From Liolophura sinensis (lineage: Eukaryota > Mollusca > Polyplacophora > Chitonida > Chitonidae), in assembly GCF_032854445.1 (NCBI RefSeq), contig NC_088295.1, positions 70,398,028-70,462,027 of the forward strand: a stretch of DNA of 64,000 nucleotides, given 5' to 3'. The translations under genes were made by a program, and so were the position numbers. The stretch's first letter is position 1, and each line of letters begins with the position of its first letter. Below, piece by piece: positions 27,013 through 37,160 of the stretch. Below the pieces are notes generated by a model. The model did not search any database. It was given only the letters and a program-made list of their open reading frames with translations, and had not been told where the DNA came from.

Positions 27013-27839
27013 GCAATACTTTTATAGATCTCTTTCGTGCCCAAATGTTTCACACAAAAATTTACATTGTGATTGATTGACCTTTATTATTGTTGTTGAA
27101 CTGCTATTATTCTTTGAAGATTAAAACTTGAAAGATGACGTTAAAATTATCTGGTGTTCCAACAAAGAGAATCATTTTTATATTGACATAGTCATTGCTC
27201 TTCTTACCGTCACTGCCAGAAGCGAGTCACGTTGCAAGTGTTTACAAGACCTAAAGTTCAGATGTACTGGGTAAAACGACTTAAGTTTTTCTCCATGTGG
27301 TTTTGCAAGTATGATTTTAACAGCCTGGCTATGTCAGTGTGCAAAGTCCGAGACTCATAAGCTTAGGGCCGTGGGTTGAAGACTTATGTTGGGAGTCATT
27401 TTTATAAAAGACCTCGTTGGTGTCCATATTTTGCTCTTGAAAAATGTACCCTTTAATTAATTGATGTATATGATTCTAGTTTGAAGAACTCTTTCTTGTC
27501 CAAATTTTGTGCTCCAAAATTTACTTTCTTGGATTTAATGACATATCTTGTTTTTTAACTGCAATTACTCTTTGAAGAATGAGGCTTAAATGATGATGCT
27601 AAAGTTTACAGGTTTTCCATTAATGAGTATCATTGTTATATTGCCATAGTCACTGATGTTCTTACCCTGACTTGCCGGAAAAAATACATGATGGAAAAAA
27701 ATGCAATACATGTGTTTCTATACCTGTCTTTAGCAGAAACGCCTTACACTGCAAGTGTGACAAGACGGAAAATCAATATGTACTGTGTACGACGATATTA
27801 TGCTTTACTCTATGCTGTTCTCAATGTGTAATTTCAACA

Positions 27840-27912
27840 GCCCGGCTAGCTCAGTCGGTAGAGCACGAGACTCTAAATCTCGGGGTCGTGGGTTCGAGCC
27901 CCACGTTGGGAG
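27840..27912 (+). tRNA. Suppressor-type tRNA, anticodon CUA, on a tRNA-Lys body, copy 32
   Basis: The anticodon loop reads CTCTAAA: T36 is A, so the anticodon is CUA, complementary to the UAG stop codon. The body also has A72 (G1-A72). Lysyl-tRNA synthetases rely on U35 and U36, so charging with lysine may be weak. The A and B boxes and the TTTT terminator are intact, so it could be transcribed. Confidence 0.85.
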
Positions 27913-28739
27913 GCAATACTTTTATAAATCTCTTTCGTGTCCAAATGTTTCACACCAAAATTTACATTGTGATTGATTGACCTTTATTATTGTTGTTGAA
28001 CTCCTATTATTCTTTGAAGATTAAAACTTGAAAGATGAAGTTAAAATTATCTGGTGTTCCAACAAAGAGAATCATTTTTATATTGACATAGTCATTGCTC
28101 TTCTTACCGTCACTGCCAGAAGCGAGTCACGTTGCAAGTGTTTACAAGACCTAAAGTTCAGATGTACTGGGTAAAACGACTAAAGTTTTTCTCCATGTGG
28201 TTTTGCAAGTATAATTTTAACAGCCTGGCTATGTCAGTCCGCAAAGTCCGAGACTCATAAGCTTAGAGCCGTGGGTTGAAGACTTATGTTGGGAGTCATT
28301 TTTATAAAAGACCTCGTTGGTGTCCATATTTTGCTCTTGAAAAATGTACTCTTTAATTAATTGATGTATATGATATTAGTTTGAAGAACTCTTTCTTGTC
28401 CAAATTTTGTGCTCCAAAATTTACTTTTTTGGATTTAATGACATATTTTGTTTTTTAACTGCAATTACTCTTTGAAGAATGAGGCTTAAATGATGATGCT
28501 AAAGTTTACAGGTTTTCCATTAATGAGTATCATTGTTATATTGCCATAGTCACTGATGTTCTTACCCTGACTTGCCGGAAAAAATACATGATGGAAAAAA
28601 AGGCAATACATGTGTTTCTATACCTGTCTTTAGCAGAAACGCCTTACACTGCAAGTGTGACAAGACGGAAAATCAATATGTACTGTGTACGACGATATTA
28701 TGCTTTACTCTATGCTGTTCTCAATGTGTAATTTCAACA

Positions 28740-28812
28740 GCCCGGCTAGCTCAGTCGGTAGAGCACGAGACTCTTAATCTCGGGGTCGTGGGTTCGAGCC
28801 CCACGTTGGGCG
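28740..28812 (+). tRNA. tRNA-Lys(CUU), copy 33
   Basis: Consensus body. Its downstream spacer has the shortened form also seen after 56 and 30492 (atatttttatatcac). Confidence 0.97.
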
Positions 28813-29590
28813 GCAATACTTTTATAGATCTCTTTCGTGTCCAAATGTTTCACACCAAAATTTACATTGTGATTGATTGACCTTTATTATTGTTGTTGAA
28901 CTCCTATTATTCTTTGAAGATTAAAACTTGAAAGATGACGTTAAAATTATCTGGTGTTCCAACAAAGAGAATCATTTTTATATTTTTATATCACTGCCAG
29001 AAGCGAGTCACGTTGCAAGTGTTTACAAGACCTAAAGTTCAGATGTACTGGGTAAAACGACTAAAGTTTTTCTCCATGTGGTTTTGCAAGTATGATTTTA
29101 ACAGCCTGGCTATGTCAGTGCGCAAAGTCCGAGACTCATAAGCTTAGGGCCGTGGGTTGAAGACTTATCTTGAGCGTCATTTTTATAAAAGACCTCGTTG
29201 GTGTTTATATTTTACTCTTGAAAAATGTACACTTTAATTAATTGATGTATATGAATCTACTTTGAAGAACTCTTTCTTGTCCAAATTTTGTGCTCCAAAA
29301 TTTAATGTTTTGGATTTCATGATCATATCTTGTTTTTTAACTGCAATTACTCTTTGAAGCCTGAGGCTTAAATGATGATGCTAAAGTTTACAGGTTTTCC
29401 ATTAATGAGTATCATTGTTATATTGCCATAGTCACCGATGTTCTTACCCTGACTTGCCGGAAAAAATACATGATGGAAAAAAAGGCAATACATGTGTTTC
29501 TATACCTGTCTTTAGCAGAAACGCCTTACACTGCAAGTGTGACAAGACGGAAAATCAATATGTACTGTGTACGACGATATTATGCTTTAC

Positions 29591-29663
29591 TCCCGGCTAG
29601 CTCAGTCGGTAGAGCACGAGACTCTTAATCTCGGGGTCGTGGGTTCGAGCCCCACGTTGGGCG
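29591..29663 (+). tRNA. tRNA-Lys(CUU), copy 34, 5' end altered by deletion
   Basis: A deletion of about 30 nt joins tttact directly to cccggctagc. The normal 5' flank is gone and position 1 is T, so the first acceptor pair is lost. The internal promoter and terminator remain. It is probably a damaged gene. Confidence 0.75.
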
Positions 29664-30491
29664 GCAATACTTTTATAGATCTCTTTCGTGTCCAAATGTT
29701 TCACACCAAAATTTACATTGTGATTGATTGACCCTTATTATTGTTGTTGAATTCCTATTATTCTTTGAAGATTTAAACTTGAAAGATGACGTTAAAATTA
29801 TCTGGTGTTCCAACAAAGAGAATCATTTTTATATTGACATAGTCATTGCTCTTCTTACCGTCACTGCCAGAAGCGAGTCACGTTGCAAGTGTTTACAAGA
29901 CCTAAAGTTCAGATGTACTGGGTAAAACGACTAAAGTTTTTCTCCATGTGGTTTTGCAAGTATGATTTTAACAGCCGGGCTATGTCAGTGCGCAAAGTCC
30001 GAGACTCATAAGCTTAGGGCCGTGGGTTGAAGACTTATGTTGGGCGTCATTTTTATAAAAGACCTCGTTGGTGTCCATATTTTGCTCTTGAAAAATGTAC
30101 TCTTTAATTATTTGATGTATATGAATCTAGTTTGAAGAACTCTTTCTTGTCCAAATTTTGTGCTCCAAAATTTAATGTTTTGGATTTCATGATCATATCT
30201 TGTTTTTTAACTGCAATTACTCTTTGAAGCCTGAGGCTTAAATGATGATGCTAAAGTTTGCAGGTTTTCCATTAATGAGTATCATTGTTATATTGCCATA
30301 GTCACTGATGTTCTTAACCTGACTTGCCGGAAAAAATACATGATGGAAAAAAAGGCAATACATGTGTTTCTATACCTGTCTTTAGCAGAAACGCCTTACA
30401 CTGCAAGTGTGACAAGACGGAAAATCAATATGTACTGTGTACGACGGTATTATGCTTTACTCTATGCTGTTCTCAATGTGTAATTTCAACA

Positions 30492-30564
30492 GCCCGGCTA
30501 GCTCAGTCGGTAGAGCACGAGACTCTTAATCTCGGGATCGTGGGTTCGAGCCCCACGTTGGGCG
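30492..30564 (+). tRNA. tRNA-Lys(CUU), copy 35
   Basis: Variable-loop G46 is A. Otherwise consensus. Confidence 0.92.
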
Positions 30565-31373
30565 GCAATACTTTTATAGATCTCTTTCGTGCCCAAATGT
30601 TTCACACCAAAATTTACATTGTGATTGATTGACCTTTATTATTGTTGTTGAACTCCTATTATTCTTTGAAGATTAAAACTTGAAAGATGACGTTAAAATT
30701 ATCTGGTGTTCCAACAAAGAGAATCATTTTTATATTTTTATATCACTACCAGAAGCGAGTCACGTTGCAAGTGTTTACAAGACCTAAAGTTCAGATGTAC
30801 TGGGTAAAACGACTAAAGTTTTTCTCCATGTGGTTTTGCAAGTATGATTTTAACAGCCTGGCTATGTCAGTGCGCAAAGTCCGAGACTCATAAGCTTAGG
30901 GCCGTGGGTTGAAGACTTATGTTGGGCGTCATTTTTATAAAAGACCTCGTTGGTGTCCATATTTTGCACTTGAAAAATGTACTCTTTAATTAATTGATGT
31001 ATATGAATCTACTTTGAAGAACTCTTTCTTGTCCAAATTTTGTGCTCCAAAGTTTAATGTTTTGGATTTCATGATCATATCTTGTTTTTTAACTGCAATT
31101 ACTCTTTGAAGAATGAGGCTTAAATGATGATGCTAAAGTTTACAGGTTTTCCATTAATGAGTATCACTGTTATATTGCCATAGTCACTGATGTTCTTACC
31201 CTGACTTGCCGGAAAAAATACATGATGGAAAACAAGGCAATACATGTGTTTCTATACCTGTCTTTAGCAGAAACGCCTTACACTGCAAGTGTGACAAGAC
31301 GGAAAATCAATATGTACTGTGTACGACGATATTATGCTTTACTCTATGCTGTTCTCAATGTGTAATTTTAACA

Positions 31374-31446
31374 GCCCGGCTAGCTCAGTCGGTAGAGCAC
31401 GAAACTCTTAATCTCGGGGTCGTGGGTTCGAGCCCCACGTTGGACG
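31374..31446 (+). tRNA. tRNA-Lys(CUU), copy 36, two stem mismatches
   Basis: A30 opposes C40, and A71 opposes C2. The anticodon is intact. Probably weak or non-functional. Confidence 0.75.
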
Positions 31447-32273
31447 GCAATACTTTTATAGATCTCTTTCGTGTCCAATTGTTTTACACCAAAATTTACA
31501 TTGTGATTGATTGACGTTTATTATTGTTGTTGAACTCCTATTATTCTTTGAAGATTAAAACTTGAAAGATGACGTTAAAATTATCTGGTGTTCCAACAAA
31601 GAGAATCATTTTTATAGTGACATAGTCATTGCTCTTCTTACCGTCACTGCCAGAAGCGAGTCACGTTGCAAGTGTTTACAAGACTTAAAGTTCAGATGTA
31701 CTGGGTAAAACGACTAAAGTTTTTCTCCATGTGGTTTTGCAAGTATGATTTTAACAGCCTGGCTATGTCAGTGCACAAAGTCCGAGACTCATAAGCTTAG
31801 GGCCGTGGGTTGAAGACTTATGTTGGGCGTCATTTTTATAAAAGACCTCGTTGGTGTCCATATTTTGCTCTTGAAAAATGTACCCTTTAATTAATTGATG
31901 TATATGAATCTACTTTGAAGAACTCTTTCTTGTCCAAATTTTGTGCTCCAAAATTTAATGTTTTGGATTTCATGATCATATCTTGTTTTTTAACTGCAAT
32001 TACTCTTTGAAGCCTGAGGCTTAAATGATGATGTTAAAGTTTACAGGTTTTCCATTAATGAGTATCATTGTTATATTGCCATAGTCACTGATGTTCTTAC
32101 CCTGACTTGCCGGAAAAAATACATGATGGAATAAGGGCAATACATGTGTTTCTATACCTGTCTTTAGCAGAAACGCCTTACACTGCAAGTGTGACAAGAC
32201 GGAAAATCAGGATGCACTGTGTACGACGATATTATGCTTTACTGTATGTTGTTCTCAATGTGTAATTTCAACA

Positions 32274-32346
32274 GCCCGGCTAGCTCAGTCGGTAGAGCAC
32301 GAGACTCTTAATCTCGGGGTCGTGGGTTCGAGCCCCACGTTGGGCG
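32274..32346 (+). tRNA. tRNA-Lys(CUU), copy 37, last in the array
   Basis: The tRNA body is consensus although its flanks carry many private changes (for example gcaatgctttt instead of gcaatactttt). TTTT is kept. Confidence 0.96.
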
Positions 32347-32838
32347 GCAATGCTTTTATAGATCTCTTTCGTGTCCAAATGTTTCACACCAAAATTTACA
32401 TTGTGATTGATTGACCTTTATTATTGTTGTTGAACTCCTATTATTCTTTGAAGATTAAAACTTGAAAGATGACGTTAAAATTATCTGATGTTCCAACAAA
32501 GAGAATCATTTTTATATTGACATAGTTATTGCTCTTCTTACCGTCACTCCCAGAAGCGCGTCACGTTGAAAGTCTCTACAAAACCTAAAATTCAGATGTA
32601 CTGGGTAAAACGACTAAAGTTTTACTCCATGTGGTTTTGCAAGTATGATTTTAACAGCCTGGCTATGTCAGTGCGCAAAGTCCGAGACTCATAACCTTAG
32701 GGCCGTGAGTTGGAGACCGACGTTGGGCGTCATTTTTATTAAAGACCTCGTTGGTGTCCATATTTTGCACTTGAAAACTGTACTCTTTAATTATTTGATG
32801 TATATGATTCTAGTTTGAAGAACTCTTTCTTGTCCAAA

Positions 32839-33261
32839 TCGAAATACATATGATTATGTTGAACAAAAGGATTTAAAAGGATGCTTTCTTAACTTAGACA
32901 AGGAGAAAGCCTTAGACAGAGTACACTGGTCATTTTTGTTCAAGTGTTCAGAGAAGTTTAACTTCGGACCCGACTTTTGTAAGTGGGTGTAGTTATGATA
33001 TACTGATATTTCAAGTAGTGTTATTGTGAACGGGCAAATAACAGAAGAATTTAACCTGAGTCGAAGCGTCCGACAGGGTTGTTTTTTGTCACCATTATTG
33101 TATGTGTTGTCCTTAGGGCCCTTTATACCAGCTACCAGAAACAATAATAACAACGGTTGCCAGGCACAAATAAGGAAGCAAGAGTGTCGGCATTTGCAGG
33201 TGATACGACTGCAATTTTATCTGAAGAGAGTTCTTTTCCGTATATAATTAGAATAACAGAA
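32839..33261 (+). mobile_element. LINE fragment, reverse transcriptase part
   Basis: The conceptual frames contain RT-like blocks in order: an LDKEKALDRVHWSFLF block, a NGQITEEFNL block, VRQGCFLSPLL, and a catalytic-box relic FAGDTTAILSEESS where YADD or FADD is expected. This matches RT domains of the L1/Tx1 style of LINE. At least one stop or frame change separates the first block from the second. It begins directly where the tRNA array ends. The element continues at 34063 after nested insertions. Confidence 0.8.
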
Positions 33262-33293
33262 ATGAGTGAGTGCTTGGGGTTTAATGTCGTACG

Positions 33294-33699
33294 CTAGCCT
33301 TTTTCAAACTGTATCTAATGCCGCTTAACCTGGGGCTAGGGGCCGTAAAGTTAGCCATGGCCATTACATCAGCATGATGCCTTTATGAACAGTTGTAATA
33401 AAAGCGCGACTGATATACTTGTTTAATTGTTTGACCTGGAACTCATTCACGGACTACGGATTTGAAATTATGGATATGGAATTCATGCCTGGAATATTTA
33501 TTGTCTGCCCGGCATCATTGAAAACTGATGACCGGTTCTCCCTTGTGTGTTACCGGCTTTATTTCTTATTGTATAATTTCTTAAATACCTTTGTCTTTGG
33601 GAGTTAGTGTTAAACGTTGTTTTGGAAATGGATCTTGCGATTATCGACTTGGAACGCCTTTTAAGGACTACGAATGGTATATGAATATCGGACATAACG

Positions 33700-33756
<57 letters not shown>
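33294..33756 (+). repeat. Unclassified dispersed element, copy 1, ending in a (TA)n tract
   Basis: About 410 bp plus a TA microsatellite. It matches 36316-36670 and 42262-42690, both reversed, over blocks such as ggatcttgcgattatcgact and attgtctgcccggcatcat. No convincing coding frame, tRNA head or terminal inverted repeat is seen. It is inserted in the SINE tail, next to gtcgtac. Confidence 0.75.
33702..33756. repeat. (TA)n microsatellite
   Basis: About 55 bp of pure TA at the end of the unclassified element. It appears to extend the element's gcttatatt terminus. Confidence 0.97.
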
Positions 33757-33759
<3 letters not shown>

Positions 33760-34062
33760 CAATTTTTCAATCACTTGACGACGAAGGAATCCTTAGAGTG
33801 CACACAATGTGCCTCCTTGTTGCAGGACGGATTTCCACCGCTCTTTTATCTAGTGCTGCCTCACTGAGATGGCTTACCGAAGGCAAGTATGGAGCCCCGA
33901 CCTAGCCGTTATATTGATACGTGTCAACCAGTCGTCATAACATCCCCTTCATGCTGAACTCCAAGCGAGAAAGTTACAACTTCCTCTTTTAAGGTCTCTT
34001 TTAATCCTGGATCTACCGCTCCCGAAGCGGACTCTCTACCATCTGTGCTATCGGGGGCCGGT

Positions 34063-34983
34063 AAAAGTTTGAAGAGAATTGCCGTACATAATAAAATAGG
34101 GAAAGGAGGTCTAAAAGTACATAATATAGAATGTAAAATAAAAGCACTTGTTTCTCGGTATGTTTTAAAATTAATTCATGGACCGACAGCGGAATGGAAA
34201 TACTTTGCCATCCATTGGTTGGCTTTACCCTTAAGACATGTTTGTCACGAACTGTGTAATTCCAACGTCCCACATTCTGTCAACATTCCACCTTTTAATA
34301 GATTGGCCCTGACTGAGTAGAGAAAATTTACCAATGGTGAACAACAACCTTTAAGATTGTGTTCAAGCAGATGTATTTACGAATATTTTGCAACAAAAAT
34401 AGTACATTGTCCAAGAGCAATGCCGTCTATGCTGCATTTGGACTAGGTTAGAATATGGAAAACTGTCGTACTTAACAATTAACTTCTTAAGAGAAATGTA
34501 GCCACCGATGACTACCAAATATGGACCCGGAAACATTAATTTACAAGGTATTCAATTCCACCTTCAACCCGGAAGTTAGAGGAGAGATGGTGTATGTCAT
34601 ATGTGTTCTTCAGTTTAGTATTTGGTGTGCACGCAACGACATATTTCAGAAAAAGAACAGATATGCTGTTGCCATTGTAAAGGCCCCAAAAGGAGTAATT
34701 AAAACACGTATTCATGTTGACTTTTTTCGACTAGGCACGCGATCTTTCAAGAAAATCTGGTGGATAAAAAAATTCTTATGTAGTTTACAGAATGATAAAG
34801 TAGTGTATTTATTAAAATGGACAGCTAACGTGCAATTGTTGTGTTTACAAAGAAGTCATCTTGTCTGTCATATTTTATTTTAATTAAGGTTGCTTTGTGA
34901 TTTCCAAAGTTCGTGATAGCCAGGTATTGTTAAATCTCGTGTATTTGATGACAAATTGGCAATAAATTACAATTTAAAAAAAA
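34063..34983 (+). mobile_element. LINE 3' portion with A-rich end
   Basis: Frames at 34045-34320 and 34521-34883 resemble the C-terminal part of L1/Tx1-type ORF2. One has a GGLKVHNIECKIKAL block; the other has FSIWCARNDIF followed by IKTRIHVDFFRLG and a WWIKKF block. The stretch ends in an A run (tttaaaaaaaac, near 34983). It is most simply the 3' half of the LINE that starts at 32839, with the region between RT and C-terminus missing. It is clearly inactive. Confidence 0.72.
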
Positions 34984-35130
34984 ACTAGTGGAAAGGTCTG
35001 TCAGCAACCTGCTGATGGCCGTGGGTTTTCCGTGGCCGCCGCCCGGTTTCCTCCCATCGTAATGCTAGACGCCGTCGTGAAACATTTTTGAGTACGGCGA
35101 AAAACTTCAACAAAATAAATCAAAAAGAAA
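34984..35130 (+). mobile_element. SINE (family 1) 3' fragment
   Basis: It matches the SINE body from ggaaaggtctgtcagcaacc through gccgtgggtttt and gagtacggcg to an AT-rich tail. The tRNA-like head is missing. It directly follows the LINE A run. Confidence 0.8.
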
Positions 35131-36245
35131 ACATTCATTGACAACCGCCGTGAAGGTATTGCCTAGAATAATCCAAAACCTTATGAAAAATTCTACAGGC
35201 AGCCCATCACTTCCAGGTTTTTTCAAATTTGCCATGGTCCTCCTCGTACAATTTATCCGCAGTTAACCCCCCCCCCCCTTCACACACGTTCATTCAATGC
35301 AGGAAGCCCAGATAAAAATACTTCCTGAATAACAGTGTCTGAATCTTCTGTAGCATAAAGCTTCTTATAATATTCGGTAACACAATGTTCTCTTGAGTAC
35401 TGACTTGTATGTAAACAGGAAGATTTTCATGACATTTGAGCCTACAAAGTAGCTTTTTCCTCCCCCTAATCGCCTCTTTCCTAAGGAAGTGTCTAGTAGA
35501 CCTTTCTGGCTGTTCAAAATCCTTAACTCCAGCCCTGATGATAGCCCCCTTATTATGTTCAGACTGTACCGCTGAAATCGAGTCTTTGGTAAAGCTTAAT
35601 GTCATCTTTCTTGGCAATTGGGTCACAATGTAAAGTCTCCAGCTTCTCCTGCAGAGCACTCAATTTTGATTTGCGCTCACTGGCTTACAAATAGAAAGGT
35701 CTCTTAAAGCCCCCTTACATGCCCCATAAAATTCCCATTTCACCACTACCAGGGGAAAATGTCTGCATGAATATCATATGTCAAGGTAAATACATTAGAG
35801 TCATTCAAAATAGATACATTGGATTTCCAAAACATCTGACATCCTTAACAGTGAGTGTAAAGTGAAAACAGGGGTAGTCAGAAAGTACAACTGGAGTTAC
35901 ACTGTTATCTGTAGCTGAATTTTAAGAGATTTAGATATGTAAAACTTGTCTAACCGAGAGCTTACACCATAAGCTGACCGTGTAAACAAATAGGACGTTG
36001 GGTGAAGTTCTCTGAATATGGTTACAAGGCTAAAGTCCGTTTTTGTCTCCCCTCACAACCACCCTCGGGGTTGCCACCTTGCCAGTCTAGACGAAAGCTT
36101 TCCACCCAGTTAAAGTCTCCACTCAGGATTACAAATTTATTACCACATACATGCTTATCCAACCCTTTAATAAAGTGTTTACGTTCAATGACAGATTTGG
36201 GGCATAAACGCATATGAATTTAACAGGCAATTTATTAATGAGACT
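35131..36245 (-). mobile_element. LINE ORF2 fragment: endonuclease, linker and start of RT
   Basis: Read on the minus strand, 36213-36022 carries the APE-type endonuclease signature GNKFVILSGDFNWVE followed by a GGNPEGG block. 35659-35294 resembles the linker before RT (FEQPERSTRHFLRKEAIRG and KKLLCRLKCHENLPVYIQ). The leftmost part reads KPGSDGLPVEFF, the first RT block. Frame breaks are present. A C tract at about 35265-35278 interrupts it. The element may be part of a longer minus-strand LINE whose ORF1 lies at 37161-38150. Confidence 0.75.
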
Positions 36246-36252
36246 TCAAACC

Positions 36253-36255
<3 letters not shown>

Positions 36256-36315
<60 letters not shown>
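36256..36315. repeat. (TA)n microsatellite
   Basis: About 60 bp of TA, beside the second copy of the unclassified element. Frames through it give only alternating I and Y. Confidence 0.97.
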
Positions 36316-36318
<3 letters not shown>

Positions 36319-36670
36319 CCAAACAGGCATTTGAGAACTTCTGTAACCTGAATCCAAATATAAGCGTCAAGTCCGACATTCCTATACCATTCGTAGTCCG
36401 TAAAGGGCGTTCCAAGTCGATAATCGCAAGATCCATTTCCACAACAACGTTTAACACTAACTCCCGAAGACAAAGGTATGTAAGAAATTATACAAATAAG
36501 AAATAAAGAAGGAAACACACAAGGGAGAAGCGGTCATCAGTTTTCTATGATGCCGGGCAGACAATGAATATTCCAGGCATGAATTCCATATCAAAGTTCA
36601 AATTCGTAGTCCGTGAATGGGTTCCATGTCAAATAACAGCTAAACAAGTATCTTAGTCGCGCTTTAATTG
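36316..36670 (-). repeat. Unclassified dispersed element, copy 2
   Basis: Reverse-complement match to 33350-33702, with tccaagtcgataatcgcaag and gatgccgggcagacaatg as landmarks. It keeps about 55 bp between the gcttatatt end and the TA tract that copy 1 lacks. Confidence 0.75.
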
Positions 36671-37160
36671 CAAAGGCCCAGAAACTGCCACTTGGGATGT
36701 CAACTTGCAAAAACAATGTAAATTTTGTGAGCAAACACGAATTCCTTTAACAGGGTTTTCTTTAAGTCATTCTTCAAGTCGTTAACATTCAGTGTTGCTG
36801 TCCTGATACTAAATATGATGATACATAAATGTACATACCACAGTTTAACTGTGAAAGTCACTGTTTTGTTGTTTTATCCTCTAACCCCTTTTCCTCAGCG
36901 TCGACGCCCTCTGCCGATACACCGACAACCCTCGGTTCTAACTGCCACCAACGAGTGGCGTCAGCTGGAGAAGGTCCGCTTTATAATCCTGTGTACGCTG
37001 TCTTCTAATTCACCGCTCCCTAATTTTTGCGTCTTGAAGGAAGTCTCATCATTATTATTAATTCACTTTCTTTCTTATCGTAAGGTTCCTCACTGCCTGC
37101 CTCTACCGCTTGGTGCATACAGATTCGTCCATGGCGACAGATGTCGTTTATCTGTCGGTA
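36671..37160. other. Unassigned stretch
   Basis: I see no recognisable gene. On the minus strand it may hold the end of the LINE ORF1 that starts to its right, but no motif confirms this. Confidence 0.4.

Larger units (their letters stand above)
1..32838 (+). repeat. Tandem array of ~900-bp units, each with a tRNA-Lys(CUU) gene and a tRNA-like relic
   Basis: Thirty-seven intact or near-intact tRNA-Lys genes recur every 877-901 bp on the + strand. Each is followed by a spacer of about 290 bp, a 73-nt decayed tRNA-like sequence, and a longer spacer of about 430 bp. The array is cut by the left window edge, so its real length is unknown. The right end is abrupt at about 32838, inside the second spacer, where LINE sequence begins. 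Units are very similar to one another, and those nearest the right edge carry the most private changes. Short open frames that run through the tRNA are by-products of the repeat. Tandem tRNA gene arrays are known elsewhere (Xenopus tDNA repeats, Entamoeba tRNA arrays). This one is a single-isotype array. Confidence 0.97.
33262..34062 (-). mobile_element. tRNA-headed SINE (family 2), minus strand, split by an insertion
   Basis: Two parts make up one copy. The 3' tail (gagtgagtgcttggggttta on the + strand) is at 33262-33293, and the body and tRNA-like head are at 33757-34062. The body matches the SINE copies at 58768 and 61314, including the head with gatagcacag and cttcggga and the tail ending in a TCAC-type repeat. 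The gap is filled by an unclassified element. The SINE itself lies inside the LINE at 32839-34983. Confidence 0.82.

Noticed and set aside
251-31514. Repeated open frames of 60-102 codons throughout the array
   Set aside because: They run through the tRNA gene or the spacer and repeat only because the DNA repeats. Copies are interrupted freely by single-base changes, and no protein family signature is seen.
1-32838. CRISPR array or prokaryotic tRNA operon
   Set aside because: Units are 900 bp, with conserved spacers and Pol III-type genes. Eukaryotic SINEs, LINEs and Tc1 elements lie alongside.
1-32838. The 900-bp unit as a SINE
   Set aside because: There is no A-rich or short-repeat tail, and copies are head to tail at a fixed period instead of being dispersed with target-site duplications.
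32839-33261. A LINE that targets tRNA genes (as some Tx1-type LINEs do)
   Set aside because: The junction with the array is in the spacer, not in a tRNA, and the LINE is truncated there, so target choice cannot be read.
33591-36518. Open frames with long alternating Ile-Tyr runs
   Set aside because: They are translations of the TA microsatellites.
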